From Cellulomonas sp. (GTDB lineage: Bacteria > Actinomycetota > Actinomycetes > Actinomycetales > Cellulomonadaceae), in the NCBI RefSeq assembly GCF_015234515.1, contig NZ_JADGMY010000013.1, forward strand, positions 1-34,318: a stretch of 34,318 nt of DNA, written 5' to 3'. Numbering within the stretch: position 1 is the stretch's first letter; each line of letters opens with the position of its first letter. Both the position numbers and the translations under genes were made by a program. Under the pieces are notes generated by a model that saw only the letters and a program-made list of their open reading frames with translations, did not search any database and was not told the origin of the DNA. Shown here piece by piece: positions 21,311-29,759 of this stretch.

Positions 21311-22384
21311 ATGCTGCTCGACCCCGGCACCGGACCCGTCCGCGCCGCCACCTACCTGCCCTCGACGCCCGAGAACGTCCTCTGGGGCCGGCTGCCGTGC
21401 GCCACGGACACGCCGGTGCTCACGGTCGACACCGGCACGGAGGTCACGGTCGACACCCTCAGCCACGAGGGGATCCTCGAGGACCAGGGGCGCGACCCCC
21501 GGGCGTTCTTCGGCGCCCACGGCCTGACGGACGTGCTGGCGGACGCCGTCGCGCTGGCGCGGTCCGACCACCCGCACGACCCCGCGCTCGACGGCCCGCA
21601 CGTCGTGACCGGTCCGATCGCGGTGCGCGGTGCGCGGCCGGGCGACGTCCTCGCGATCACGGTCGTCGAGACGCTCCCGCGCGTCCCCTACGGCGTGATC
21701 TCGAACCGGCACGGGCGGGGCGCGCTGCCGGACGAGATGCCGCAGGGCGGCGTCGACGTCGTGAGCGTCGTCGCGCGCCTGGACGCGAGCGGCACCCGTG
21801 CCGTGATGCCGCGCGCGGCCGGCAGCGACCGCACGGTCACGTTCCCGCTCGCGCCCTTCCCCGGGATCCTGGGCGTCGCGGTCGCGGGTGACGACCGGCC
21901 GCACTCGGTGCCGCCGGGTGCGCACGGCGGCAACCTCGACATCAACCTCCTGCAGGCCGGCGCCACGCTGTACCTGCCCGTGCAGGTCGACGACGCCCTC
22001 GCCTACGTCGGCGACCCGCACTTCGCGCAGGGCGACGGCGAGGTCGCCCTCACCGCGCTGGAGGCGTCCCTGCGGGTCACGCTGCGCCTCGACGTCGTCC
22101 CCCGCGTCGACGCGGTCGCCGAGCTCGGGCACCTCGTCGGCCCCCTGGTCCGCACGGCCGAGCACCTCGTCCCCACCGGCCTGGACGTGGACCTCGACGA
22201 GGCCCTGCGGCGCTGCGTGCGGGCCGCGCTCGACCTGCTCGAGGCGAGGTTCGGCATGGACCGCGCGCACGCGTTCGCGTACCTGTCGGCGGCGACCGAC
22301 TTCGACGTCTCGCAGGTGGTGGACCGGGTCACGGGCGTGCACGCGCGGATCCGCCTGGCGGACTTCGACGAGCCGCACGCATGA
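21311..22384 (+). CDS. Acetamidase/formamidase (FmdA/AmdA) family amide hydrolase
   Basis: This 357-residue enzyme belongs to the FmdA_AmdA family, which hydrolyses small amides such as formamide and acetamide to the acid and ammonia. Characteristic segments are VTGPIAVRGARPGDVLAI, PFPGILGVAVAG, and PHSVPPGAHGGNLD at 197-210, followed by LYLPVQVDDALAYVGDPHFAQGDGEV, which holds conserved active-site residues. It is the first gene of the purine/ureide cluster, overlaps the amidase gene by ATGA, and so probably acts on an amide from that pathway. Oxamate is a reasonable candidate because the cluster should generate oxalurate, but this is inference; formamide is the alternative. The ATG lacks a ribosome-binding site and may be translated from a leaderless mRNA. 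Confidence 0.88.
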   Translation: MLLDPGTGPVRAATYLPSTPENVLWGRLPCATDTPVLTVDTGTEVTVDTLSHEGILEDQGRDPRAFFGAHGLTDVLADAVALARSDHPHDPALDGPHVVTGPIAVRGARPGDVLAITVVETLPRVPYGVISNRHGRGALPDEMPQGGVDVVSVVARLDASGTRAVMPRAAGSDRTVTFPLAPFPGILGVAVAGDDRPHSVPPGAHGGNLDINLLQAGATLYLPVQVDDALAYVGDPHFAQGDGEVALTALEASLRVTLRLDVVPRVDAVAELGHLVGPLVRTAEHLVPTGLDVDLDEALRRCVRAALDLLEARFGMDRAHAFAYLSAATDFDVSQVVDRVTGVHARIRLADFDEPHA

Positions 22385-23952
22385 GGACCGACCCGCCCCC
22401 CGGCCTGCTGGAGGCACTGCGCGCGTACGAGCGCGCGCTCGGCACGGACGACCTCGCCGCGCTCGACCGCCTGTTCACCCCCGGACCGGCGACCCTGCGC
22501 GGGGACGCGACGGGTCTGCTGGTCGGGCACGACGAGATCGCGGCGTTCCGGGGCGCCCGCGGCGGCGCGCCGACGCGTCGCCTGGTGGAGGTGCACGTGC
22601 GCACGGTCGACGACGACCACGCGCTGGTCGTGGCCGTCACCGAGCCGGTCGGCGGCGGGCGGGGGCAGCAGACGCAGCTGTGGGAGCGCGGCGCGGGCGG
22701 CTGGGTCGTCGTGGCAGCGCACGTGCACGCCCCGGGACCGGCGTTCGACTCGCGCGTGTGGCGCGTGCTGGGCGACCCCCTCGTCGCCGGGCTCGACGAC
22801 GGCCCGCTGGCGGGTCGCACGGTCGCGGTGAAGGACCTGTTCGCCGTGGCCGGGCAGCGGGTCGGCGCGGGCAACCCGACGTGGCTCGCGGCGGCTCCGG
22901 TCGCGACCCGCCACGCGGCCGCGGTCGACCGGCTGCTCGCCGCGGGTGCCGACGTCCGCGGCGTCGCGCGCACCGACGAGCTCGCGTACTCCCTGGCGGG
23001 CACCAACGCCCACACGGGCACGCCACCGAACCCACGGGCGCCAGGCCGTGTGCCGGGCGGGTCGTCGTCGGGCTCGACGGCGGCCGTCGCGCTGGGGCAG
23101 GCCGACGTCGGCCTGGGCACGGACACGGGCGGCTCGATCCGCGTGCCCGCGTCCTACCAGGGGCTCCACGGGATCCGGACGACGCACGGCGCGGTGCCGA
23201 CGGCCGGCCTCGTCCCGCTCGCGCCGACGTTCGACACCGTCGGCTGGCTGACGCGCGACGTCGACCTGCTCGCCGCCGTGGGCGACGTCCTGCTGCCGGC
23301 CGGCCCGGGCGGGGCCTGGTCGCCGCACCTGACCGTGAGCCCGGCGCTGCTCGCCCACGCGCACGAGGACGTGGCGGGACGCGTGGCGGCGTTCGCGCGG
23401 CACGCGGGCGCGACGCCCACCGACCGGTGGGACGGCGTCGACCTCGCGGAGTGGGCCGAGGTGTTCCGTGTGCGGCAGGCGTGGGAGGCGTGGCAGGAGC
23501 ACGGCGCCTGGGTCGACGCGCACCCCGGCGCGCTGGGTGCCGACGTGGCCGGCCGGTTCGCCGCCGCGTCGCGCGTGGGTGACGACGCGGGCGCGGCCGC
23601 CGGCGTGCGACGCGGGCTGATCCGGCAGCAGGTCCTCGAGCTCGTGGGCGACGACGTCCTGCTGCTGCCGGCGTCCGCGTCGGTGGCCCCCCGCCCCGAT
23701 CCCGCCGAGCTCGAGACCGTCCGTGCCGCGACCCTGCGCCTGACCTGCGTCGCAGGACTGGGCGGTCTGCCCGCGGTCGTCCTGCCGTGCGGGACGGGGC
23801 CCGACTCCCCGTCCGACGCCCCGGACGCCGAGGGCGCGCCCTGGCTGCCGGGCCGCCGGGCGCCCCTGCCGGTCGGGGTGTGCCTCGTCGCCGCTCCGGG
23901 CAGGGACCGCGAGCTCCTCGCCCTGGCCCGCGATATGTCGTCACGCCGCTGA
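22381..23952 (+). CDS. AtzH/HpxZ-like domain fused to an amidase-signature hydrolase (AtzE/HpxY-like)
   Basis: The 523-residue protein has two parts. Residues 1-125 form a SnoaL-like DUF3225 domain as in AtzH and HpxZ (LLEALRAYERALGTDDLAALDRLF... WVVVAAHVHAPG). Residues 126-523 are an amidase-signature enzyme with the Ser-cisSer-Lys triad: Lys151 in VAVKDLF, Ser229 in PGGSSSGSTAAVA and Ser252 in TDTGGSIRVPASYQG. In Klebsiella, separate HpxX, HpxY and HpxZ belong to oxalurate use; in Pseudomonas ADP, AtzE/AtzG/AtzH belong to cyanurate degradation. A transaminase that makes oxalurate lies downstream, so oxalurate is the favoured substrate here. No AtzG/HpxX-like small partner is visible. The start overlaps the previous stop (ATGA). 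Confidence 0.9.
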   Translation: MRTDPPPGLLEALRAYERALGTDDLAALDRLFTPGPATLRGDATGLLVGHDEIAAFRGARGGAPTRRLVEVHVRTVDDDHALVVAVTEPVGGGRGQQTQLWERGAGGWVVVAAHVHAPGPAFDSRVWRVLGDPLVAGLDDGPLAGRTVAVKDLFAVAGQRVGAGNPTWLAAAPVATRHAAAVDRLLAAGADVRGVARTDELAYSLAGTNAHTGTPPNPRAPGRVPGGSSSGSTAAVALGQADVGLGTDTGGSIRVPASYQGLHGIRTTHGAVPTAGLVPLAPTFDTVGWLTRDVDLLAAVGDVLLPAGPGGAWSPHLTVSPALLAHAHEDVAGRVAAFARHAGATPTDRWDGVDLAEWAEVFRVRQAWEAWQEHGAWVDAHPGALGADVAGRFAAASRVGDDAGAAAGVRRGLIRQQVLELVGDDVLLLPASASVAPRPDPAELETVRAATLRLTCVAGLGGLPAVVLPCGTGPDSPSDAPDAEGAPWLPGRRAPLPVGVCLVAAPGRDRELLALARDMSSRR

Positions 23953-23964
23953 AACACGCGTGTC
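23951..23964. promoter_or_regulatory. Candidate operator before uraD (GAAAC-N4-GTGTC)
   Basis: GAAACACGCGTGTC contains the perfect 10-bp palindrome ACACGCGTGT and matches the site before pucG at 10 of 14 positions, with half-sites GAAAC and GTKTC. It overlaps the amidase stop codon and lies 54 bp before uraD, in the only gap between the first two genes and the uraD operon. The RpiR regulator in the same cluster is the natural candidate to bind it. Confidence 0.45.
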
Positions 23965-24017
23965 CCTCGACGCACACATCGCACGCCTACGGTCGGCGCA
24001 AGCGAGAGGACACGAGC

Positions 24018-24566
24018 ATGCTGCTGGAGGAGTTCCACGCGCTGCCGGTGGCGGCCGCGGAGGCGCTGGTGCGGACCTGCGCCGACGTGCCGTGGTGGGC
24101 CGCTGCAGTCGTGGCGGCGCGCCCGTACCCGTCCGTCTCGGCGCTGCGCGCGCAGGCCGACGTGCAGGCGTTGGCGTGGGGCGCCACGGACGTCGCGCAG
24201 GCCCTGGCCGACCACCCCCGCATCGGTGAGCGGCACCGCGCGGCGGGCGCGACGGCGGACCTGTCGGCGCGCGAGCAGGCCGGGGTCGACCCGGGCGACG
24301 CGGACGTCGCCGCTCGTCTGGCTGCGGGCAACGCCCGCTACGAGCGGCGCTTCGGGCGCGTGTTCCTGGTCCGCGCCGCCGGTCGCAGCAGCACCGAGAT
24401 CCTCGCGCTGCTGGAGCAGCGCCTGAGGCACGACGACGCGACCGAGGCCGAGGTCGTCGCCCAGCAGCTGCGCGAGATCGCCGCCCTGCGCCTCGTCGGC
24501 CTCGTCACCGGTGACCCCCGCCCGTCGGAGCCGTCCGTCACGTCGGCGCAGGTGACCGGGGCATGA
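24018..24566 (+). CDS. uraD: 2-oxo-4-hydroxy-4-carboxy-5-ureidoimidazoline (OHCU) decarboxylase
   Basis: This 182-residue enzyme converts OHCU to (S)-allantoin, the third step after urate oxidation. The catalytic His66 is in HPRIGE (66-71). Other conserved parts are SAREQAGV (about 83-90), ARYERRFGRVFLVRAAGRSSTEILALLEQRL (about 106-136), and EVVAQQLREIAALRL. ATG 24018 follows GAGAGGA at good spacing. It starts the uraD-uraH-pucL-allB run and overlaps uraH by ATGA. A possible operator lies 54 bp upstream. Confidence 0.95.
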   Translation: MLLEEFHALPVAAAEALVRTCADVPWWAAAVVAARPYPSVSALRAQADVQALAWGATDVAQALADHPRIGERHRAAGATADLSAREQAGVDPGDADVAARLAAGNARYERRFGRVFLVRAAGRSSTEILALLEQRLRHDDATEAEVVAQQLREIAALRLVGLVTGDPRPSEPSVTSAQVTGA

Positions 24567-24883
24567 CCACCTGCTCGACGCACGTCCTCGACGCCGCTGC
24601 CGGCCGACCGGCGGCGGGCGTCGCCGTCACGCTGCACGCGGCCGACGGCACGCTCCTGGAGTCCGGCCGCACCGACGACGACGGCCGGCTGCGCTGGTCC
24701 GCCGACCTCGCGACCGGCACGTACGGCCTGCGGTTCGCGACGGGCGCGTGGTACGCCGCGGCCGACGTCGCGACGGTCCACGCCGCCGTGCACCTCGAGG
24801 TGCTCGTCGACGGCGCGCAGCCCCACTACCACCTGGCGCTGCTGCTGAGCCCGTTCGCCTACACCACGTACCGAGGGAGCTGA
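24563..24883 (+). CDS. uraH: 5-hydroxyisourate hydrolase (transthyretin-like)
   Basis: This 106-residue protein hydrolyses 5-hydroxyisourate to OHCU, the step between urate oxidase and UraD. It shows both family signatures: the N-terminal STHVLDAAAGRPAAGVAVTL with active-site His7, and the C-terminal PHYHLALLLSPFAYTTYRGS, ending in the diagnostic YRGS tetrapeptide. Its length is typical. The start overlaps the uraD stop (ATGA), and its final codons carry the GGGAG ribosome-binding site of the urate oxidase gene 3 bp later. Confidence 0.97.
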   Translation: MTTCSTHVLDAAAGRPAAGVAVTLHAADGTLLESGRTDDDGRLRWSADLATGTYGLRFATGAWYAAADVATVHAAVHLEVLVDGAQPHYHLALLLSPFAYTTYRGS

Positions 24884-24886
24884 CGC

Positions 24887-25789
24887 ATGGCCGTGGGAGA
24901 CGTCGTCCTGGGAGCGAACCAGTACGGGAAGGCCGAGGTGCGCCTCGTGCGGGTCACGCGTGACACCCCGGTGCACGAGATCGAGGACCTCACGGTCACC
25001 ACGCAGCTGCGCGGTGACTTCGAGGCGTGCCACACGACGGGCGACAACGCCCACGTGGTGGCGACCGACACCCAGAAGAACACCGTGTACGCGTTCGCGA
25101 AGCGGTACGGCGTCGGGTCGCCGGAGCGCTTCCTGCTGCGGCTGGGGCGGCACTTCGTCGACGGGTTCGACCAGGTCACCGGCGGGCGCCTCGCCGCGGA
25201 AGTGCACGCGTGGGACCGCATCGCGGTGGACGGCGAGCCGCACGACCACGCGTTCGTCCGCACGGGACGCGAGACACGGCGCGCGGTGGTGCAGCTCGAC
25301 GGCGACGACGTCCACGTGATCTCCGGCTTCACGGGTGCGACGGTGCTGAAGTCGACCGGCTCGGAGTTCTGGGGCTTCCCGCGGGACGCCCACACCACGC
25401 TGGCGGAGACGAAGGACCGCGTCCTCGCGACGTCGGTGACCGCCTGGTGGCGGTGGACCGACGCCGACGTGGACTTCGAGGCGCGCTACCCCGTCGTGCG
25501 CGACCTGCTGCTGTCGACGTTCGCGCAGGTGCACTCCCTGGCGCTGCAGCACACGATCTTCGCGATGGGCCGGGCCGTGCTCGAGGCCTGCGACGACGTC
25601 GCCGAGGTGCGGCTGTCGTGCCCCAACAAGCACCACTTCCTCGTCGACCTCGAGCCCTTCGGCCTGGAGAACCCGAACGAGGTGTTCTACGCCGCCGACC
25701 GCCCGTACGGCCTGATCGAGGCGGCCGTGCACCGCGAGGGCGATCCCCCGGTGCCCCACGTCTGGGCATCCGTGCCCGGTTTCGTCTGA
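24887..25789 (+). CDS. pucL: Urate oxidase (factor-independent urate hydroxylase)
   Basis: This 300-residue cofactor-free enzyme oxidises urate with O2 to 5-hydroxyisourate and H2O2. Catalytic Lys15 is in NQYGKAEVRLV. Thr60-Asp61 is in ATDTQKNTVYAFAK. Also present are LKSTGSEFWGF and the C-terminal LSCPNKHHFLVDLEPFGLENPNEVF, with its catalytic His. Length and motif order are normal for single-domain uricases; unlike Bacillus PucL there is no fused OHCU decarboxylase, which is encoded separately two genes upstream. Confidence 0.97.
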   Translation: MAVGDVVLGANQYGKAEVRLVRVTRDTPVHEIEDLTVTTQLRGDFEACHTTGDNAHVVATDTQKNTVYAFAKRYGVGSPERFLLRLGRHFVDGFDQVTGGRLAAEVHAWDRIAVDGEPHDHAFVRTGRETRRAVVQLDGDDVHVISGFTGATVLKSTGSEFWGFPRDAHTTLAETKDRVLATSVTAWWRWTDADVDFEARYPVVRDLLLSTFAQVHSLALQHTIFAMGRAVLEACDDVAEVRLSCPNKHHFLVDLEPFGLENPNEVFYAADRPYGLIEAAVHREGDPPVPHVWASVPGFV

Positions 25790-25800
25790 AGGGGGCGACG

Positions 25801-27198
25801 ATGACGACGACGGCCGAGAGCGGCGCGCCCGTGCCGCGGGCCGGCACCGAGCCGGTCCCCGGTGACCTGCTCACCGCCGTGCGCGGCCGGCAGGTGCTCC
25901 TCGACGGCGTCCTGCGTCCGGCGACCCTGCACCTCGCCGACGGGCGGGTGAGCGCGGTCGGTCCGTACGACGACCCCGTCGACGGCCCGGTCCTCGCGGC
26001 ACCCGACCACGCGTACGTCCTGCCCGGTGTGGTCGACACGCACGTGCACGTCAACGAGCCGGGCCGCACGGCGTGGGAGGGGTTCGCGTCGGCGACGCGC
26101 GCGGCCGCCCTGGGGGGCGTGACGACGCTCGTCGACATGCCGCTCAACAGCATCCCGCCGACCACGACGACCGCGGGGCTCGCGGCCAAGCGGCGCGCCG
26201 CGACCGGGCAGCTGTCGGTGGACGTCGCCCTGTGGGGCGGCGCGGTGCCCGGCAACCTCGACGACCTGCGCCCGCTGTGGGACGCGGGGGTCATGGGCTT
26301 CAAGTGCTTCCTGTCGCCGTCGGGCGTCGAGGAGTTCGCGCCGCTGGGTCCCGCGGGCTTCGACGCGGCGCTGCGCACGGTCGCGGCGTTCGACGGCCTG
26401 GTGATCGTGCACGCGGAGGACGCGGACGTGCTGGCGGGCGCCCCGGTCCGCCCCGGCGGCGCGTACCGGGACTTCGTGGCGTCGCGCCCCCACGAGGCGG
26501 AGACCGCGGCGATCGCGCGCGTCGTCGCGGGTGCGCGCACCACGGGCTGCCGCGTGCACGTGCTGCACCTGTCCAGCGCCCGCGCGCTCGACCTGCTGGC
26601 CGACGCGCGCGCCGAGGGCCTGCCCGTGACCGTCGAGACGTGCCCGCACTACCTGACGTTCGACGCGGACCGGATCCCGGACGCGTCCCCGGCGCACAAG
26701 TGCTGCCCCCCGATCCGCGACGCCGGCAACCGCGAGGCGCTGTGGGACGGCCTGCGCGCGGGGGTCATCGACGTCGTCGTGACGGACCACTCGCCCTCCA
26801 CCGCGGCCGAGAAGCTGCGCGGCGGCGGGGACCTGCAGCAGGCGTGGGGCGGTGTCGCCGGGCTGCAGGTCGGGTTCCAGGCCGTCGCGCACGGTGCCGC
26901 GACGCGCGGCATCGACGTCGCCGACGTGAGCCGCTGGATGTCCGCGTCCACCGCCGACCTCGTGGGCCTCGCGCACAAGGGCCGGCTGGCGCCCGGCGCC
27001 GACGCGGACGTCCTGGTCCTCGACCCGCACGTCCCCCTGCACGTGGACGTGCGGGCCCTCGCCCACCGCAACCCCGTCAGCGCGTACGACGGTGTCGAGC
27101 TCTCGGCGTCGGTGACGGCGACCGTCCTGCGCGGACGCGTCGTGGCGCGCGACGGCGCGGTGACGGCCGGCACGGGGCGTCTGCTGTCCCGCCCGTGA
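25801..27198 (+). CDS. allB: Allantoinase
   Basis: This 465-residue amidohydrolase opens the hydantoin ring of allantoin to give allantoate. The two-metal site is intact: His81 and His83 in DTHVHVNEPGR, carboxylated Lys168 in GFKCFLSPSGVEEF, His204 in VHAED, His256 in VLHLSSA, and Asp329 in VVTDHSPST. LNSIPPTTT distinguishes allantoinases from dihydropyrimidinases. The N-terminal ~22 residues before LLTAVRGRQVLLDG are a variable extension. ATG 25801 follows AAGGGGG, 11 bp after the urate oxidase stop. It is the last gene of this transcriptional run before a 72-bp gap. Confidence 0.96.
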   Translation: MTTTAESGAPVPRAGTEPVPGDLLTAVRGRQVLLDGVLRPATLHLADGRVSAVGPYDDPVDGPVLAAPDHAYVLPGVVDTHVHVNEPGRTAWEGFASATRAAALGGVTTLVDMPLNSIPPTTTTAGLAAKRRAATGQLSVDVALWGGAVPGNLDDLRPLWDAGVMGFKCFLSPSGVEEFAPLGPAGFDAALRTVAAFDGLVIVHAEDADVLAGAPVRPGGAYRDFVASRPHEAETAAIARVVAGARTTGCRVHVLHLSSARALDLLADARAEGLPVTVETCPHYLTFDADRIPDASPAHKCCPPIRDAGNREALWDGLRAGVIDVVVTDHSPSTAAEKLRGGGDLQQAWGGVAGLQVGFQAVAHGAATRGIDVADVSRWMSASTADLVGLAHKGRLAPGADADVLVLDPHVPLHVDVRALAHRNPVSAYDGVELSASVTATVLRGRVVARDGAVTAGTGRLLSRP

Positions 27199-27242
27199 GG
27201 CGACGCGGCGTCATCCGGCGCGCACCCGACGGAAACCTCGGT

Positions 27243-27256
27243 GAAACGGCCGTTTC
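27243..27256. promoter_or_regulatory. Perfect 14-bp palindrome before the pucG-like gene (candidate operator)
   Basis: GAAACGGCCGTTTC is a perfect palindrome 14 bp before the ATG. Another GAAAC lies 11 bp (one helical turn) upstream at 27232-27236. A-rich half-sites are rare in this G+C-rich sequence. It shares the half-site pattern with the site at 23951-23964. The whole 72-bp gap (27199-27270) holds no ribosome-binding site; TAGCGT at 27258-27263 could be a -10 for a leaderless mRNA. Confidence 0.5.
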
Positions 27257-27270
27257 GTAGCGTGCCGACC

Positions 27271-28479
27271 ATGACCCTGCACCCGCCGCACCGCCTGCTC
27301 ATGGGGCCCGGGCCGATCAGCGCCGACCCCCGCGTGCTGCGGGCCATGTCCGCGCCGCTGGTCGGCCAGTTCGACCCGGTGATGACGGGGTACATGAACG
27401 CGACGCAGGACCTGTACCGCCAGGTGTTCCGCACCGCGAACGACGCGACGCTCCTGGTCGACGGCACCGCGCGTGCCGCGATCGAGGCGTCGGTCGTCTC
27501 GCTCGTCGAGCCGGGCGACCGCGTGCTCGTCCCCGTGTTCGGGCGGTTCGGGCACCTCCTGGTGGAGATCGCACGCCGTGCCGGCGCGCAGGTCGAGACC
27601 GTCGAGGTGCCGTGGGGGCAGGTCGTCGATCCCCAGCGGGTGGCGGACGCCGTCCGGACCCACCGCCCCCGGCTCGTCGCGGTCGTCCACGGCGACACGT
27701 CGACCACGATGCGCCAGCCGCTGGCCGACATCGGCGCCGTCTGCGAGGAGCACGATGCGCTGCTCTACGTCGACGCGACCGCGTCCCTCGGCGGCAACGA
27801 CGTGCGCACCGACGACTGGCGCCTGGACGTCGTGACCGCGGGGCTGCAGAAGTGCCTCGGCGGGCCGTCGGGCAGCGCGCCGGCGACGTTGTCGGACCGC
27901 GCCCGAGACGCGGTGCAGGCGCGTCGGCACGTCGAGGAGGGCCTGCGCACCGACGACGACGAGCCGCGCGGCACCGTCATCGGCTCCAACTACCTCGACC
28001 TCGCACAGCTGCTCGACTACTGGGGGCCCCGCCGCCTCAACCACCACACCGAGGCCACGTCGATGCTGTACGCGGCGCACGAGTGCGCGCGCATCGTCCT
28101 CGAGGACGGGCTGGACGCGACGATCGAGCGCCACCGTGTCGCGGGCGCGGCGATGGCCGCGGGCGTCGAGGGGCTGGGGCTGCGGCTCTTCGGCGACCCG
28201 GCGCACCGCATGCACAACGTGGTCGCGGTGCACGTCCCGGACGGCGTCGTCGCCGACGCGGTCCGCCAGTCGATGCTCGACGACTTCGCGATCGAGATCG
28301 GCACGTCGTTCGGCCCACTGCACGGGCGGGTGTGGCGCATCGGGACGATGGGCTGGAACGCCCGCCGCGACGCCGTCCTGACGACGCTCGCGGCGCTCGA
28401 GCACGTGCTGCGCGCGCACGGCGCCACGGTGCCGACCGGCGGCGGCGTCACCGCGGCGCAGGCGGTGCTCGCCGCATGA
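27271..28479 (+). CDS. pucG: (S)-ureidoglycine-glyoxylate aminotransferase, PucG-like
   Basis: This 402-residue PLP enzyme is of the class V alanine-glyoxylate aminotransferase family. The N-terminal LLMGPGPISADPRVLRAMSAPLVGQFDPVM is typical. Asp168-Ala169-Thr170 is in LLYVDATASLGG, and the PLP lysine is Lys194 in TAGLQKCLGGPSG. Bacillus PucG transfers the amino group of ureidoglycine to glyoxylate, giving oxalurate and glycine. The position beside allantoate amidohydrolase, which makes ureidoglycine, favours that activity over alanine- or serine-glyoxylate transamination. The ATG at 27271 has no ribosome-binding site; an in-frame GTG at 27241 would run through the palindrome and is less likely. 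The gene overlaps the next by ATGA. Confidence 0.88.
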   Translation: MTLHPPHRLLMGPGPISADPRVLRAMSAPLVGQFDPVMTGYMNATQDLYRQVFRTANDATLLVDGTARAAIEASVVSLVEPGDRVLVPVFGRFGHLLVEIARRAGAQVETVEVPWGQVVDPQRVADAVRTHRPRLVAVVHGDTSTTMRQPLADIGAVCEEHDALLYVDATASLGGNDVRTDDWRLDVVTAGLQKCLGGPSGSAPATLSDRARDAVQARRHVEEGLRTDDDEPRGTVIGSNYLDLAQLLDYWGPRRLNHHTEATSMLYAAHECARIVLEDGLDATIERHRVAGAAMAAGVEGLGLRLFGDPAHRMHNVVAVHVPDGVVADAVRQSMLDDFAIEIGTSFGPLHGRVWRIGTMGWNARRDAVLTTLAALEHVLRAHGATVPTGGGVTAAQAVLAA

Positions 28480-29759
28480 CCACGGCCGCCGACGTCCTGG
28501 CCCGCTGCGACGCGCTCGCTGCGTGCAGCGACAACCCCGACCACCTCGACCGTGCGCACCTGACGCCCGCGCTGGCCGCCGCCCACGGCCTCGTCGAGGG
28601 CTGGATGACCGCAGCGGGCCTGCGCACGTGGCGCGACCAGGCGGGCAACCTGTGCGGACGTGTCGAGGGCCGCGAGCCAGGGCTGCCGGCGCTGCTCCTG
28701 GGCTCGCACCTCGACACCGTCCCCGACGCGGGCCGGTACGACGGCATGCTCGGCGTCCTCATGGCCGTCGCGGTGGTCGAGCGGCTGCGCGACGAGGTGA
28801 CGACCTGGCCGTGCGCGCTGGAGGTCGTCGGCTTCACGGACGAGGAGGGCGCGCGCTTCGGCACCGCGCTCCTGGGGTCGCGCGCGCTGGCGGGCTCGTG
28901 GGACGACGCGTGGTGGGCGCTGCGGGACGCGGACGGCACGACGCTCGCGCAGGCGGCCCGCGACTTCGGGCTCGACCCCGCACGGATCGGCACCGCCGCC
29001 CGGCAGCCCGACGACCTCGTGGGGTACCTCGAGGCGCACATCGAGCAGGGACCGCTGCTCGAGGAGGCCGACCGCTCGCTGGGCGTCGTGACCTCGATCG
29101 CCGGCGCGCAGCGGTTCCGCGTCGAGGTGGTCGGCGAGGCGCGGCACGCGGGCGGCACGCCGTACCCGCGGCGCCGCGACGCGCTCGTGGGCGCGGCCGA
29201 GGCCGTCCTGCTGGTCGAGAGCACGGCCCGCAGGACGGGCGCCATCGCCACGGTCGGGCAGATCAGCGTCGAACCGGGCGCCGTCAACGTCATCCCGGGC
29301 CGGGCGGTGTTCTCCGTCGACCTGCGCGCCGCGACCGACGCCCAGCGCGATGCCACGCGCCACGAGCTGCTGACCGGGCTCGAGGCCCTGTGCGCCGCGC
29401 GCGGCCTGCGCATGACCGTCACGGACCTGTACGAGGCGCCCGCGACGCCGTGCGCCGGGTGGCTGCGCGACGCGCTGCGCTCCGGTGTCGTCGCGTCGGG
29501 CGACGGCGACCCGATGGACGTGTGGAGCCCGGCGGGGCACGACGGCATGGCCGCGGCGGCCGTGACGGACGTCGGCATGCTGTTCCTCCGCTGCCACGAC
29601 GGCATCAGCCACCACCCCGACGAGGCGGTCCGCGAGCAGGACGTCGCCGCCGGGCTCGACGCGTTCACGACCGCCGTGCGGGAGGTCGCGCACCACGCCC
29701 CGGCGCGCACGGCGCCCGGTGACGGACGGAGCGGCGCGCGGGCCGAGGCACGGGCATGA
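28476..29759 (+). CDS. allC: Allantoate amidohydrolase (M20 family)
   Basis: This 427-residue M20-type zinc hydrolase converts allantoate to (S)-ureidoglycine, CO2 and ammonia. The metal ligands sit in LLLGSHLDTVPDAGRYDGMLG (His78, Asp89), in FTDEEGARFG (Glu123/Glu124), and in the C-terminal CHDGISHHPDE. EAHIEQGPLLE and HAGGTPYPRRRDAL belong to the allantoate amidohydrolase / N-carbamoyl amino acid hydrolase subfamily. The context of allantoinase and ureidoglycine transaminase selects the allantoate activity. The start overlaps the pucG stop, and the stop overlaps the regulator gene start; both are ATGA. Confidence 0.93.
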   Translation: MTTAADVLARCDALAACSDNPDHLDRAHLTPALAAAHGLVEGWMTAAGLRTWRDQAGNLCGRVEGREPGLPALLLGSHLDTVPDAGRYDGMLGVLMAVAVVERLRDEVTTWPCALEVVGFTDEEGARFGTALLGSRALAGSWDDAWWALRDADGTTLAQAARDFGLDPARIGTAARQPDDLVGYLEAHIEQGPLLEEADRSLGVVTSIAGAQRFRVEVVGEARHAGGTPYPRRRDALVGAAEAVLLVESTARRTGAIATVGQISVEPGAVNVIPGRAVFSVDLRAATDAQRDATRHELLTGLEALCAARGLRMTVTDLYEAPATPCAGWLRDALRSGVVASGDGDPMDVWSPAGHDGMAAAAVTDVGMLFLRCHDGISHHPDEAVREQDVAAGLDAFTTAVREVAHHAPARTAPGDGRSGARAEARA

